Source of the DNA: Chlorops oryzae
Taxonomy: Eukaryota > Arthropoda > Insecta > Diptera > Chloropidae
Length of the DNA stretch: 64,000 nucleotides
Direction: 5' to 3'
Assembly: GCA_020466095.1 (NCBI GenBank)
Contig: CM035807.1
Location: 33,956,939-34,020,938 of the forward strand
Shown: positions 12,966 to 23,153 of the stretch, piece after piece
How the letters are laid out: every line of letters starts with the position of its first letter
Numbering within the stretch: position 1 is the stretch's first letter
Made by a program: the position numbers and the translations under genes
Notes under the pieces: model-generated
The model's database searches: none
Told to the model about the DNA's origin: nothing
What the model saw: the letters and a program-made list of their open reading frames with translations, nothing else

Positions 12966-15900
12966 CTATCCTGACCTGGTGTACGCCCCGGACACCTGGT
13001 CCCAAGGTTTCATGTATTCCGTGACTGTAACCGTATTGTTGGGTCCCTCCTGGTCTCCCATCTTGGCCACTTCATATCTCCCATGATTAAGAACCCTCAC
13101 AACTTTGTATGGACCCAAAAATTTAGGTCTAAGCTTCATGCCCGTCCCATATTGCGTCCGTTTAATCGCAACAAGCTCCCCTACTGCGTAAGCCCTCTCG
13201 GCTTTACGTTTTTTATCAAATGTCGCTTTGTTTTCTAGTTGTATCTTCTCTATGTTTGCCCTTGCTATGTCTCTGAGTTCTTCTCTTTCTGTATTAAATT
13301 CGTCGAACAGATTTTCCTTTAGCATTTCTCGTAATTCATTCTGCTCAGGAACTCTCATGTCAAGACCTGTCAAGATTTTAAAGGGTGAAATTTTAGTACT
13401 ACGTGGTGGAGTATTATTTAATACTTGTTGGACCTTGTCCACGTGCTTATACCAACATGAAGGTGAACTTTGACTAAGTTTTGCTAACATTGGAATAATA
13501 ATGCGGTGAATTCTTTCCACCTGACCGTTTCCTCTTGGGACGCCAGTGGCAATTAAAAGGTGCTGGATGTCGTTTTTCAAACAAAACTCTTTAAAAATAT
13601 TCGCTGTATAAGCCGTTCCCCTGTCGGTGACAATACGCTTTGGGTGCCCAAAGAGTGTAGCCTGCTTCTCTAGAATGTTAACAACTGTTTCTGCATCTGT
13701 ACTTTTCGTTGGGTACACCCACACGAATTTGGAGAAACCGTCTACTATCACTAAGAGGTGGTTGTACCTCTTTTTTGTATTTTCAAGTGGACCGACGTGA
13801 TCAATGTGAAACGTAGCCAACGGTGCATCCTCTTTACTAATTGGATTAAGAAATCCCTCTTTTTTCCCCTTTTTAGATTCAATCACAATGCATTCGACAC
13901 ATGACCTAATTACATCGTGTACCTTTTTTTCGAGTTGTGGAATGTAATATGATTTTTCAACTATATCTTGCGTCTTTCTTTGAGCGAAATGGCCCTGGCG
14001 ATGAGCCGACTCTATTATTTCTTTCTCCATGGCACTTGGAACAACTAATAGCTCTTTAAATGGATCCTTATACAAAATACCATCTTTTACGTAAAAATCT
14101 TCATAAGTTTCACTTCTCTCAAGTACTTTCTTCACTGCTTTAACCCAATTGTCTTGGTCCTGAGCAAGTCTGAGCTTATGCGATAAGGTATCCTGGATAA
14201 ACATACAATACATTCGACTGAGAGCGTCGACATGCTTCATGCGGTTCCCCGTTCTATGCTCTACCTCATAACAAAAGTCTTGCAGAAACATAGCCCATCT
14301 TGCTACCCTAAGAGGCACGTCCTTCTTTTTTAATGTCATGGCAAATGCGTTACAGTCCGTAACTATTTTAAATTTTTTACCAATGAGGTACACTCGCCAT
14401 TTTTTCATTGCCGAAATGATAGCTAGCACCTCCAATTCGTATGAATGGTATTTAGCTTCTACTGGTGATGTCTTTCGACTGAAATAATGTATTGGGTGTA
14501 ATTGTTGGTCATCTGGGTCTTTTTGGAGCAGGACAGCTCCATATCCGTGCGCACTCGCATCGGTATGCACTTCAGTGATGGCAAGTGGGTCGTAAAGTTT
14601 GAGTACTGGGGCCTCCATGAGGGCCTGTTTTAATTGCTCGAAAGAAACCAATTGCTCCTCTTTGAAAACAAAAGTTGCTTGTTTGCGCAACAAATCAGTT
14701 AAAGGCTTTGCGATCACCGCGAAATTTCTTATGAATTTGCGAAAGTAAGAGGTGAGACCAATGAATCTCTGTACTTCTTTTTGATTTCTTGGGATCGGAA
14801 AACATTTTACTGCAGCTACTTTATCTGATGATGGCGCTATTCCCTGATTTTCAACGACATAACCTAAGAAGTTAATTTTTCTTTTTAAAAACTGACATTT
14901 GGAAAAGTTTATCTGTATTCCGTTTGTCGCGGCTACACATAATACACGTTTGAGCTTTTCCAAGCATTCGTATTCATCTTGGGATGGGATGACTATGTCA
15001 TCGACATAAACTATGATTGTTCCGTCTTGAATCAATTCTCGGAACACTGCCTGCACAAATCTTCCAAAGACTGCCGGGGAATTAGAAATTCCAAATGGCG
15101 CGAAGAGAAACTCGTATTGTCCTCGGTGCGTTGTAAAAGCTGTATACTTTCGGGAATCGGGTTCAATTGGTACATGGAAGAACCCATTTTTCAAGTCCAA
15201 TGTTGTGTATACTTTCGCTTTTTGCAGTTTATCAAGCACGTCCTCGATCAAAGGCATTGGAAACGGGTCTTTCAAAATTTTACTATTCAGCTTACGATAG
15301 TCGCAGCATAGCCTCTTGGTGCCATCTTTTTTGGATGTCAATACAATTGGGGCGGCATAATCGGAAAAACTTTCTTGTATTATGCCCTCTTTCAACCATT
15401 CCTGAACTTGCTGGTCAACAAACACTTTATCGCTTTGCGGAAGACGGCGAGGTCTCTCTGCTACTGGGATGTCATCGCTAACTATTATTTTCATTTTTAT
15501 AGGTGACTCTTTATTTTCTAAAGGTTTGTAGTTCTGGACCAACGTTAAAATTTCAATATTAAATTCGCCTGTAAGATGGTTTAAATCTACTGGGATTGTT
15601 CTATCAAATCCTTCCGCTATCATGCATAACGCTCTAAACTCATGTTCACCTATGCCTGTCGTATTCTCGACCTCTCTTTCAGGTTTAGAAACAAGAATTT
15701 CATTCCGTGTTAACAGAACGTTCAAGCTATCAAGAATATCACTACCCAATATCGCATGGTAATCGCTATCACTACACCTAACAATGTGGAAAGTTAATCT
15801 ATGCTCAATATGGTCTATCGTGACATTCAAATCAACGCTTCCCATTGTCCTGATCGCATATCCACCTATTCCACGCAAAGTTCTGAAATCATTACTCAAT

Positions 15901-17006
15901 CGTCCGACACCCAGTTTATTGAAAATGTCCTCTCTAAGAAGCGTTAAATCGGAACCACTGTCAAACAAACACATAACAGGGATTTCGCTAATAATGATAA
16001 CCTTGCTTGAACTTTTGTTAATAGGTTGAATAGTCTCGCACTGACGATCTAGCGTATTCACCCTGTCGCTTGTAGCAAGCACGCCAGATTCAGTTTTTAC
16101 TTTGGGCTGAGGACATTCGAACGCGCGGTGACCTGAATTTCCACAACGGTAGCATTTATAACTCTTCTTGCAGTTTCTTGCTATGTGCGATGTTTCGCCA
16201 CATTTAAAGCACCCAATTGTATTTCGACTTTGTTTAGTTTCGACACTGCTCGTTGTTTGCTCTTGTTTCTTACTGTCGCTTTTTCCTGGTTTGACAACAC
16301 TCCTAATCTTTTCGTAAATAAGTATTCGCTCTTTCAACTGCAAAATCGTCCTAGCTTCATAAAGTGTAGCTTTGTTGAGCTTAGTGTCGGCTATTCCTTC
16401 TATAAAATATGAAATTAAACTCTCTTCGTCCAAATTAATTTGATTGCCTATTTCTTGAAGATTGTACAAATATTCGCGCAAGGTTTCGTTGTTCGTATGT
16501 TTCCTGTTCCGAAGCATAGAATGAACACTTGCTTGAGAAAGCTTTCTACCAAATTCTCCTTCTAGTGCTCTCTTCAAAGTAAACCAATCTTTAATGCCGA
16601 ACTGGCTTCGTACGAAAAGCTTTGCGGCACCTTGCATAAGTTGCTTAGCATAAATGAATTTTTGGACGCTATTCCACTCTACAGTTGATGCCTGCTCTTC
16701 AAATTCGATAATCCATTTATTCACGTCCATAGTATTATCGCCCGAAAAAGTGACCATACTATCCTGCACATCTTTCAAAGTAAACAAACTCCTCATCTGG
16801 CGTTCGTTAACTTCTCTTGGTACCTCTGCTACAGTTTCTTCATACAATGATGCATCTTCTGCCTCATCGTCCCCCTCGGTAAGACCGTAATGCACCAACA
16901 ACCGATTTTGCAATTCGCTCTTTCTGCCTGAGTATTGAAGGCCTTCTTGCCTCAATTTTTCTCTCAACTCATCGACTCTGAGAGACAAAATCGCTTGCGC
17001 ATCCAT
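12966..17006 (-). CDS. Gag-Pol polyprotein of the LTR retrotransposon (1346 aa)
   Basis: One uninterrupted frame encodes the whole replication machinery. In order: a SAP-like helix-turn-helix at about residues 8-42; a retrotransposon gag region to about 240; two CX2CX4HX4C zinc knuckles at 265-278 and 284-297; an aspartic protease with DSG at 349-351; reverse transcriptase with YVDD at 667-670; RNase H with its first Asp near 816; an integrase zinc finger starting at His 1002 (HX3H, then CX2C); and the integrase core with Asp 1069, Asp 1128 and Glu 1164, the last two separated by exactly 35 residues. A GPY/F-like module (LGPYKV) follows near the C-terminus. The ATG is followed at once by the SAP domain. 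No stop or frameshift separates gag from pol, so gag and pol products must come from one precursor. All catalytic residues I checked are present; the element may be active. Confidence 0.97.
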   Translation of the reverse strand: MDAQAILSLRVDELREKLRQEGLQYSGRKSELQNRLLVHYGLTEGDDEAEDASLYEETVAEVPREVNERQMRSLFTLKDVQDSMVTFSGDNTMDVNKWIIEFEEQASTVEWNSVQKFIYAKQLMQGAAKLFVRSQFGIKDWFTLKRALEGEFGRKLSQASVHSMLRNRKHTNNETLREYLYNLQEIGNQINLDEESLISYFIEGIADTKLNKATLYEARTILQLKERILIYEKIRSVVKPGKSDSKKQEQTTSSVETKQSRNTIGCFKCGETSHIARNCKKSYKCYRCGNSGHRAFECPQPKVKTESGVLATSDRVNTLDRQCETIQPINKSSSKVIIISEIPVMCLFDSGSDLTLLREDIFNKLGVGRLSNDFRTLRGIGGYAIRTMGSVDLNVTIDHIEHRLTFHIVRCSDSDYHAILGSDILDSLNVLLTRNEILVSKPEREVENTTGIGEHEFRALCMIAEGFDRTIPVDLNHLTGEFNIEILTLVQNYKPLENKESPIKMKIIVSDDIPVAERPRRLPQSDKVFVDQQVQEWLKEGIIQESFSDYAAPIVLTSKKDGTKRLCCDYRKLNSKILKDPFPMPLIEDVLDKLQKAKVYTTLDLKNGFFHVPIEPDSRKYTAFTTHRGQYEFLFAPFGISNSPAVFGRFVQAVFRELIQDGTIIVYVDDIVIPSQDEYECLEKLKRVLCVAATNGIQINFSKCQFLKRKINFLGYVVENQGIAPSSDKVAAVKCFPIPRNQKEVQRFIGLTSYFRKFIRNFAVIAKPLTDLLRKQATFVFKEEQLVSFEQLKQALMEAPVLKLYDPLAITEVHTDASAHGYGAVLLQKDPDDQQLHPIHYFSRKTSPVEAKYHSYELEVLAIISAMKKWRVYLIGKKFKIVTDCNAFAMTLKKKDVPLRVARWAMFLQDFCYEVEHRTGNRMKHVDALSRMYCMFIQDTLSHKLRLAQDQDNWVKAVKKVLERSETYEDFYVKDGILYKDPFKELLVVPSAMEKEIIESAHRQGHFAQRKTQDIVEKSYYIPQLEKKVHDVIRSCVECIVIESKKGKKEGFLNPISKEDAPLATFHIDHVGPLENTKKRYNHLLVIVDGFSKFVWVYPTKSTDAETVVNILEKQATLFGHPKRIVTDRGTAYTANIFKEFCLKNDIQHLLIATGVPRGNGQVERIHRIIIPMLAKLSQSSPSCWYKHVDKVQQVLNNTPPRSTKISPFKILTGLDMRVPEQNELREMLKENLFDEFNTEREELRDIARANIEKIQLENKATFDKKRKAERAYAVGELVAIKRTQYGTGMKLRPKFLGPYKVVRVLNHGRYEVAKMGDQEGPNNTVTVTEYMKPWDQVSGAYTRSG

Positions 17007-17829
17007 CTTACAAATTTGTGTATGTGTACTTAATTAATATACAGTATATACCGACAATATAATTTTAAAATTTCAAAAGTGTGCTTCTATTTACAGTTAC
17101 TTCTCGTTTTTTTTTTGCTTTTGTTTCTTCCAAATTCTAGAAAATCAAAAATTTTCGAATATGCCGTGAGTTAATTTACATTATTACATACAACGGTTTA
17201 GCTTTTTCGTTTTGATTTCTTTTCTTGTGTGAACATACATATAATCAGCACAATCTGTTTTAATTTTTAACAAGGTACACAAATTGTCTACCAGTAGTTT
17301 TATTTCATAATCATTGGTAGCACTTATTCAAAAAATGAAGTCTGGCAACTCGTTTTTGTTTACAAATTTGAATTAACGTTTGTTCAATCGAATTTAAATC
17401 TCGTTTTCTTACTTCAAACTTACTCGTTGCCTCGCTCTTCCCATTTCGCGCTGCATGAAAACGTCTCACTCAATCGGTTCTCTCCTTCTTTCCTCTTCTC
17501 TTCCCAGCAACGTTTCGCTTCTCTTCTTCTTTCAATAACGTTTCTGGAAATTTCCGTCGCTGCGGCTGCTGCTCTGCTGCTGCAACTAACTGCTCTATTT
17601 CCACGAAGTACTACGATATGTTGTTGTTGTGAAGCCTTTCAATACCACGGTTCTGAGGTACATTCGACGCTTTGAAGCTTCAGATCACCGATTTCGTTCT
17701 TGTACTTCATGGGATTTCTCCCTTTCCTCCAAAAAATTATCTCTGCGACTTCTTATGCAGAAAATTATACGAAGACTTTTTCGCTGCTCTACGTCGCAAT
17801 CTTGTTCGCTGCGCTGCGCTCACTTCCCA
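17007..17829 (-). other. 5' leader of the LTR element
   Basis: About 0.8 kb of noncoding leader lies between the primer-binding site and the gag start. It carries GCT/CTG-rich and GTT-rich short repeats (about 17560-17640) and T-rich tracts. No conserved upstream frame is apparent. It presumably holds the packaging and translation-initiation signals, but none can be pinpointed. Confidence 0.6.
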
Positions 17830-17847
17830 ATCCCGGTTGAGCCCCCA
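17830..17847 (-). promoter_or_regulatory. Primer-binding site, tRNA-Pro-like
   Basis: Six nucleotides inside the 5' LTR the sense strand reads TGGGGGCTCAACCGGGAT, which begins with the TGG that pairs with a tRNA CCA end. It closely resembles proline-tRNA primer sites, differing at two central bases from the commonly cited vertebrate retroviral form. Proline is an inference; the position and the TGG start are direct. Confidence 0.75.
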
Positions 17848-17853
17848 GAAATT

Positions 17854-18106
17854 TGTAGGGATATGACTTTATTTACGATAAATATACGTAAATTAACGTT
17901 GGAAGTAGAACTTAGATTTATAAACTTATGCAAAATAAATAAAAGACGTTGATGTATTTTAAAACTTCACGACGCGATGCGCAGCGATCTCCTTTCTCTC
18001 TTTCAATGCTCTTTTTAGTGTGCTTCATTCCACGAGTACTTTGCAAAAGGTACTCACTCGCGCAGCTCAGTGCAAAATCGGGTTGCCAGACACTACGGAT
18101 CCTACA
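17854..18106 (-). repeat. 5' LTR (promoter-bearing for the minus-strand element)
   Basis: 253 bp, the same sequence as the 3' LTR as far as can be read by eye, with TGTAGG/CCTACA termini. It adjoins the right TATA duplication and lies immediately upstream, in the element's sense, of the primer-binding site. No canonical TATA box stands out. Confidence 0.97.
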
Positions 18107-18110
18107 TATA

Positions 18111-18625
18111 TTCTTTAAAGCTTTTGGATAAGTAGTCAGAGTTCAATCGGCTTTCGAAAGTGATTCATTTTAATGTTGAACTTTTCATCCTCGGAGTAAT
18201 CTACTATAGAAAACTTGTTCAATCCTAACGAAAATTCTATTGAATACGTCCAAATAATACTTAAAAAGTTCCCGCAATTAATCCTATTTAGTTGAACCAT
18301 ATGTAGTTATTCATAAAGAAAAAAAGTAAAAAAAAAAAAAAAAATTAATCATGACAACATTTTTGGGGGATGTCGAAATACGTGTCCTCAGCCAGCCAGA
18401 GTGAATGAACAGAGGGTTTTTCTTTATTTTTGTTTGAATATGTTTTAATGATGTTTGATTTTCCCTACGGTTCTTTCTTGTTAAGGATGATGAAAGGATG
18501 CTTTTTGTTGTAATTACGAATTACATCTTGATATTTATTTATTATTTCACACAAATGTGTGCTATTATTTATTTTATTTTTTCATTGCAACCGACAAAAT
18601 TATTATTTCTGCCATGTTACCAGCT
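18111..18625. other. Spacer between LTR element and TTAA MITE
   Basis: AT-rich noncoding sequence with an A run near 18330. No gene or element termini recognised. Confidence 0.5.
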
Positions 18626-18629
18626 TTAA

Positions 18630-19369
18630 GGGGTTATATATGTTGCGGTCGGTCAAAAAATCGAAAGTTTTTTTATTATTTTATCTTGAAGTATATGTTT
18701 CTGAGAATGTAATTACGAATTTTCATGAAGATCGAAGCAGTACAAGCAAAGTTATAGCGTTTTTCATCTTGCCTCGCTACACTAGACAAAAGTATACTGG
18801 AAACTTTAAACGCGATTATCTCGGAATGATGTTTTTCTGAAAACGTCTTTGCGGTGACCGCGATTGCGGGCAGAGTTTTCAACCGATTTTGATGTTTTTT
18901 TTTTTCAATTGTTCGTAATTTGATTGCCGTGTCTTTGAACGATTCCATTTTTTTATATCAACTCGTATATCAATGTTATGAATTTTTTAAAAAATTTTTA
19001 CACATAAAAAAACATACTTTTTTCGAAAAAATCGTCCCCGTTGAAAAAAAAAATTTCTAAAATTTTTATCGATCGTTCAAAGACACCACAAGTGGATATG
19101 CTAATTGAATTTGTATGGTTTTCTGTTTTCAGTTAAGCTCTTGGACTGGCATAGCGGTCACCGCAACCCTCTGCGAAAAAACGAGTTTTTTGCAAATTGG
19201 CATAGCATCGTCAATTATTGATATTTTTTTATAATTCGAGGCTGATTTTGAAGATCAGTCACTGTACTATAATAAACAAATCACAAAAATTCAATAAAAA
19301 TATGGCTACATACCTTTTTAAAAAATCAAACTTTTCCCCGTTTTCCTAAACCGCAAGATATATAACCCC
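18630..19369. mobile_element. TTAA-flanked MITE (piggyBac-like)
   Basis: TTAA occurs at 18626-18629 and 19370-19373. Just inside lie inverted ends GGGGTTATATATGTTGCGG and, from the right, GGGGTTATATATCTTGCGG, with one mismatch in 19. The 740-bp body has no frame resembling a transposase. TTAA target specificity is the piggyBac hallmark, hence the call. The interior contains CGGTCACCGCAA-like GC-rich islands on both sides. Element ends are well supported; superfamily is inferred from the TSD alone. Confidence 0.85.
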
Positions 19370-19373
19370 TTAA

Positions 19374-20030
19374 ATACAGGTCAAGCGAAAGAACGAATAT
19401 TGATTTTCCCTATTATGTGAATGAAAAAAAAATAAATAAATAAAAACACAAGGTAATAATAGAGAGAAAATTAATTTTATTCTTATTTTTGGGACCAAAT
19501 TAAATACTTTTAAAGAAAAAGCACTCAAAGAATTTCAATTCATATTTAATTCACTTAATCTTTAAGTTCCATATTTAGTTGATAGTTTTAGTGCAACAGA
19601 CATGAAAACCACAGTTGCGGAAAATCATAAGGAATTTTCCAATTTGTATTTTAACCTCTCGCTATCAAGCTCTAATGCTCTTAATAATTAAATACTTAAT
19701 TACGAGTGGGTTTTTGGTTTTTGGAAGGGAGTGAAAAAATGGATTTGATATTGAGTGTTGCACAAAAAATTAATACCCCAAGCCAATGGAATGGTCATAG
19801 TAAAATCATTTTACAATTTTAATTTCCCAATGTTGAGGATTTTGTGTTTTTTATGTATGTATATGTGGGTATAATTCTTCAATTTTCCAGCTCAACCATT
19901 CACATACGTATACGTAATCTCTTTTTAATATAATAATACGTTACTGATACGCAGGGTCTGCCTCGATCTTATTGAATGCACAATATGGTGCATCACTAAG
20001 GCTGCCTGCAGACGCCAACGAGCGTCAATA
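19374..20030. other. Non-genic DNA
   Basis: AT-rich; no gene recognised. The last part (19925-20030) is open on the minus strand but lies beyond the stop codon of the gene model at 20031-20563 and probably belongs to its 3' UTR. Confidence 0.4.
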
Positions 20031-20563
20031 TTAACGCCGCACGGTGTTTTCTGTATTTCGAGGGGTTTCGCGTTGTGGAAGTGCACGCGGCACCACAAAA
20101 GGTATCTCAACCAACTCTTCACACACTTTCTGTAATGATTTAAGTATTGAAACAGCACAGAGGATAAAAATCGAAGTAAAGGTGTCGTACTTACGTTAGC
20201 CTGCGTATAAAATACCCGACACCCAGGTAAAAGCAACAATTTTTATACCTGCCACACTCAGTTTCCAGGGTATAATAAGATTTTGCGGTTGTGTGTAACA
20301 CGCAGAAACGTGCAGAGTACGTTCCTCCTGAGGTCAAGAAAATCTTGTTGGGCGAAAATTTTCCGCTTGTCGCCAAAGTAGAAGGAAGGCTCGTGTGGCG
20401 GCATACGTTTATTTCTTAAGGCTCTATGGCCCATTTGATATTGTTCCGGATACAGTTTTTCGTTACGATATCCTCTCAAGATGTCAAAATTTTCATACAA
20501 ATTTTTTTGTTTTTCGCAACGAAAAAATGTTATCGAAACAGTAGCAAACCGGCCTAAATCCAT
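20031..20563 (-). CDS. Candidate two-exon small protein, unknown function (113 aa)
   Basis: Exon 1 (20563-20321) opens with ATG and encodes 81 residues, Met-Asp-Leu-Gly-Arg-Phe onward, rich in Tyr, Arg and Phe (for example YRNEKLYPEQYQMGHRALRN). A donor AAC/GTACTC at 20321/20320 ends it in phase 0. An acceptor CATTACAG leads into exon 2 (20129-20031), also phase 0, adding KVCEELVEIPFVVPRALPQR and 12 more residues before TAA. The 191-bp intron holds fragments of a mini-me-like repeat, which explains why exon 1 seems to run on into repeat sequence. The codon content looks like coding sequence amid noncoding DNA. No signal peptide or known domain is seen. I do not recognise the family. The exon 1 frame is better supported than the splice. 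Confidence 0.5.
20203..20320. repeat. mini-me-like head fragments
   Basis: Two TATACCC-type heads face away from each other: a minus-oriented fragment at about 20207-20224 (ATAAAATACCCGACACC) and a plus-oriented one from 20247 with GGTTGTGTGTAACAC. Both match the heads of the copies at 34714 and 48205. They lie inside the predicted intron of the minus-strand gene at 20031-20563. Confidence 0.6.
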
Positions 20564-21290
20564 TTGAATTTAATTAAACAAGTTTAAGTAAACAAATTGG
20601 TGAGATTTTTTGTTTTTAAAACTCAAACTCAAATTCTAATTTCTGAATAAGCGAAGGTCGAACAAGTTACTTCATTTCAATGCAAATAATTTTCAGATTG
20701 TAGTTGCATGACTAAGATTTTTTTTAAGTGCAATGAATGATTGCGCTATGCAAAGATAAATTGAAAGCTAAAAATAACACTTATATTGTTGAGAGGAAGA
20801 ATTTTATTTCAATTTTGCTTACATGCATCGAGAATAACATATTGAACCATTGGACAAAATCATTTCCCGAATATAAAAATTGTTTTCAAATCAACAACAA
20901 GAGCCTTTTATTTTGAGATTTCAAGGACATTTCTACGAAGTTTTTGATCCCATTGCTGTCATATTGAACTTAAACGAATCTGAGGTTCGCCGTCAATAGC
21001 GAAGCTCCAAGAATTCGCCCCTTTTCGATTGAAATCACAATATTCTCGGCGCAGACAAAGTTATTGATATTTCTAACACATCTGTCACATGTTTTGCGGG
21101 CAAAAGATTTCCCTCATTTTGGTTAATTTCAAAATTTCTGCAAATTAACTTTTAGAATAAATCATAATATATGGTAAAAAATTGTTCTCCGAAACAAAAA
21201 ACAAATTAAAATCGTACGCATTGCGTGGGGATAAAAATGTTAAGACTATGCATGAAGGCAGAAAAACAATTTTCATGAAGCTGGGTTCTT
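20564..21290. other. Upstream region of the small gene, noncoding
   Basis: No element or gene recognised. It would contain the promoter of the minus-strand small gene, but no convincing core promoter motif can be singled out. Confidence 0.4.
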
Positions 21291-21298
21291 ACTGTCTA

Positions 21299-21546
21299 CA
21301 GTGCCGTAGCAACCATAGGGGCAGAGAGGGGGCTTTGCCCCCCCACGCATTTTTGTTTTTGCCCATAAAAAATTATAAAAGGAGAATAATTAAATGACAA
21401 TCGAAAAAACGTGCAATGAAAGCGTGTATGTAATGTGGTTTTAATTAAAATAGACGTTGAAATTGAAAAAATAATTTTGGCCCCCCCACGCAAATTAAAA
21501 AAAATATTTTTGCCCCTCCACGCAAAACGGAATTGCTACGGCACTG
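21299..21546. mobile_element. hAT MITE with perfect 8-bp duplication
   Basis: The termini CAGTGCCGTAGCAA (left) and TTGCTACGGCACTG (right) are inverted repeats. ACTGTCTA is present on both sides (21291-21298 and 21547-21554), a perfect 8-bp target duplication diagnostic of hAT insertion. The 248-bp body carries CCCCCCCACGC motifs near both ends and no coding capacity. The perfect duplication suggests a fairly recent insertion. Confidence 0.93.
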
Positions 21547-21554
21547 ACTGTCTA

Positions 21555-23153
21555 CGTTCACTGTAGGTCTTCTCGCTTCCAAGACTTTCATGAAAGACAA
21601 AGATTTTGGTGTTTATTTTTACTTTCATGGCATGTTTACGTCTACAGGATTTTCAGCATATAATTGCAAAATCGAAATTTTTCTTTCAAGCTTTCTCTTC
21701 GCACACATTTATAATTTTTTCAAGCTTCATAGAGACGATAGTTATAAGTATTATTGTAAATAAATGAACCGAGAAGGAAAATTCAAAAGTGCAATTTATT
21801 TGAGTCCCAATAATTAATAAAAAAAAACAATCGCACAAAGTCATTCGGAATGTTTGTGTTTTTTTTTTTTTGTCGCGGGTAGGGCCTGTGGGGAATGCTC
21901 ATGCACCATCAGTCCGGTCGTCCCGCAGATAACGAGTTCATTATTGTTCTCAATTGCTTTATGAGAAATAATGGATGGAAAAACTTTTTCGTCCCGAACC
22001 AACGCGAGAGCAATTTACTTTCGAAGTCATACTTAATGGTCTTACTTTTTTTGCCTTCAAGCTAGCGAAGATAAACTTTTGAATTCACCTAAAGAAGAAC
22101 ACATACTTATTATTGATGCAGATAGAATAGTATGTTGGATTTCACAAATGAATAAAATTCTGCGAGAACTTTCAATGTTTTTTCGGTTTAAACTGCCAAC
22201 CTTTACCGCCTTGGCTTACAGGGAAGCACATCGTTTTGGTATGGCTTTAAGGCCACAATGAAATCTGATGGTGTCCGCCATTATTTCATTGCCATGGAAA
22301 GAGCAATATTTTACTACTTTGCGGCTTCTGAAGCTACACCGACGGACATCGTATGTGCAATGTCTGGTAGGGTGTGTAGCCCGATGGGCACAATGCATAC
22401 ATGACTGAAACACGTGTAAGTAGAGAAAATTTGCAAGCAGAGAACAGAATAAATCGATTTAAAATGCATCGGGTAGCTTATTAAATTTTCTCTTGGAGCA
22501 GGTTACTTCGCCTTGTAGCTTAAATTGACTTCAGCATTCGGAATGCATTAAGGGTTATTTAAATTCCTCTCGCAGGACATTCGTAAATGGGACAAAAACG
22601 GGCTAGGCATCATTGCGTGCTAAGTCACTTGAAGCAATATTCAACGTTGCATATATTATTCTGATAGGAGTTATTTCCGGCACATGGAATTCATCGATAT
22701 GGTTGCTATGCGGGATTTCGAAAAAACACTACCAATGAATAGGAGAAGCAGCTACACAACGTTGCTCTGAGTGCACTCTATCGTTAATGGCAGCAAAACC
22801 ATTGACAGAGGTTCATAAGAGTTTCAATTCTTCGATTTTTCTCCTTTATTCAAAAAAAATTTTTTTTTTTTTTACTTTTCTGTCCCACAAATTTGCCACA
22901 CTTATAGAAAGCACGATTTTACCACTGTTGGGAAAATTTAAAGTAAGGATAACGAAGGTAAATTGCACTGCTTTGCCCATATGCTGCCTAAGTTGAATTC
23001 ATATTTGAATTTTTCGAATATTCTTCCATCGCATTTTTTAAAACTTTTCGTTGCATAACCGTGAAATAAAATCACAATTTCGCGTTGCTTTAAAATGACG
23101 TTATCGCTTGCCACAATTTAATAAAATTTTACGATGTCCTTCGTTGCTTGCAG
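21555..23153. other. Non-genic DNA, probably receptor intron
   Basis: No gene or element termini supported. Because it directly precedes the first visible exon of the receptor at 23154, it is most simply intron. The earlier exons of that receptor (the seven-helix core) were not found in the window. Confidence 0.4.

Larger units (their letters stand above)
12707..18106 (-). mobile_element. Complete Ty3/Gypsy LTR retrotransposon
   Basis: A 5400-bp element with two 253-bp LTRs, a tRNA-type primer site, one long gag-pol frame and a 4-bp duplication (TATA at 12703-12706 and 18107-18110). Transcription runs on the minus strand, so the right LTR is the 5' LTR. Reading base by base I found no difference between the LTRs, which with the intact frame implies a recent insertion. 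Gene order protease, RT, RNase H, integrase places it in Ty3/Gypsy (Metaviridae). No envelope-like frame is present: the pol frame ends seven bases before the 3' LTR. A single fused gag-pol frame and 5.4 kb length fit Mdg3/blastopia- or mag-like groups; I cannot decide between them. Confidence 0.97.

Noticed and set aside
12802..13086. 94-codon plus-strand frame
   Set aside because: It overlaps the LTR and the antisense of gag-pol; its first part recurs at 17949 only because the LTRs are repeated.
12966..17006. Endogenous retrovirus with envelope
   Set aside because: No frame exists between pol and the 3' LTR; the element is a plain LTR retrotransposon.
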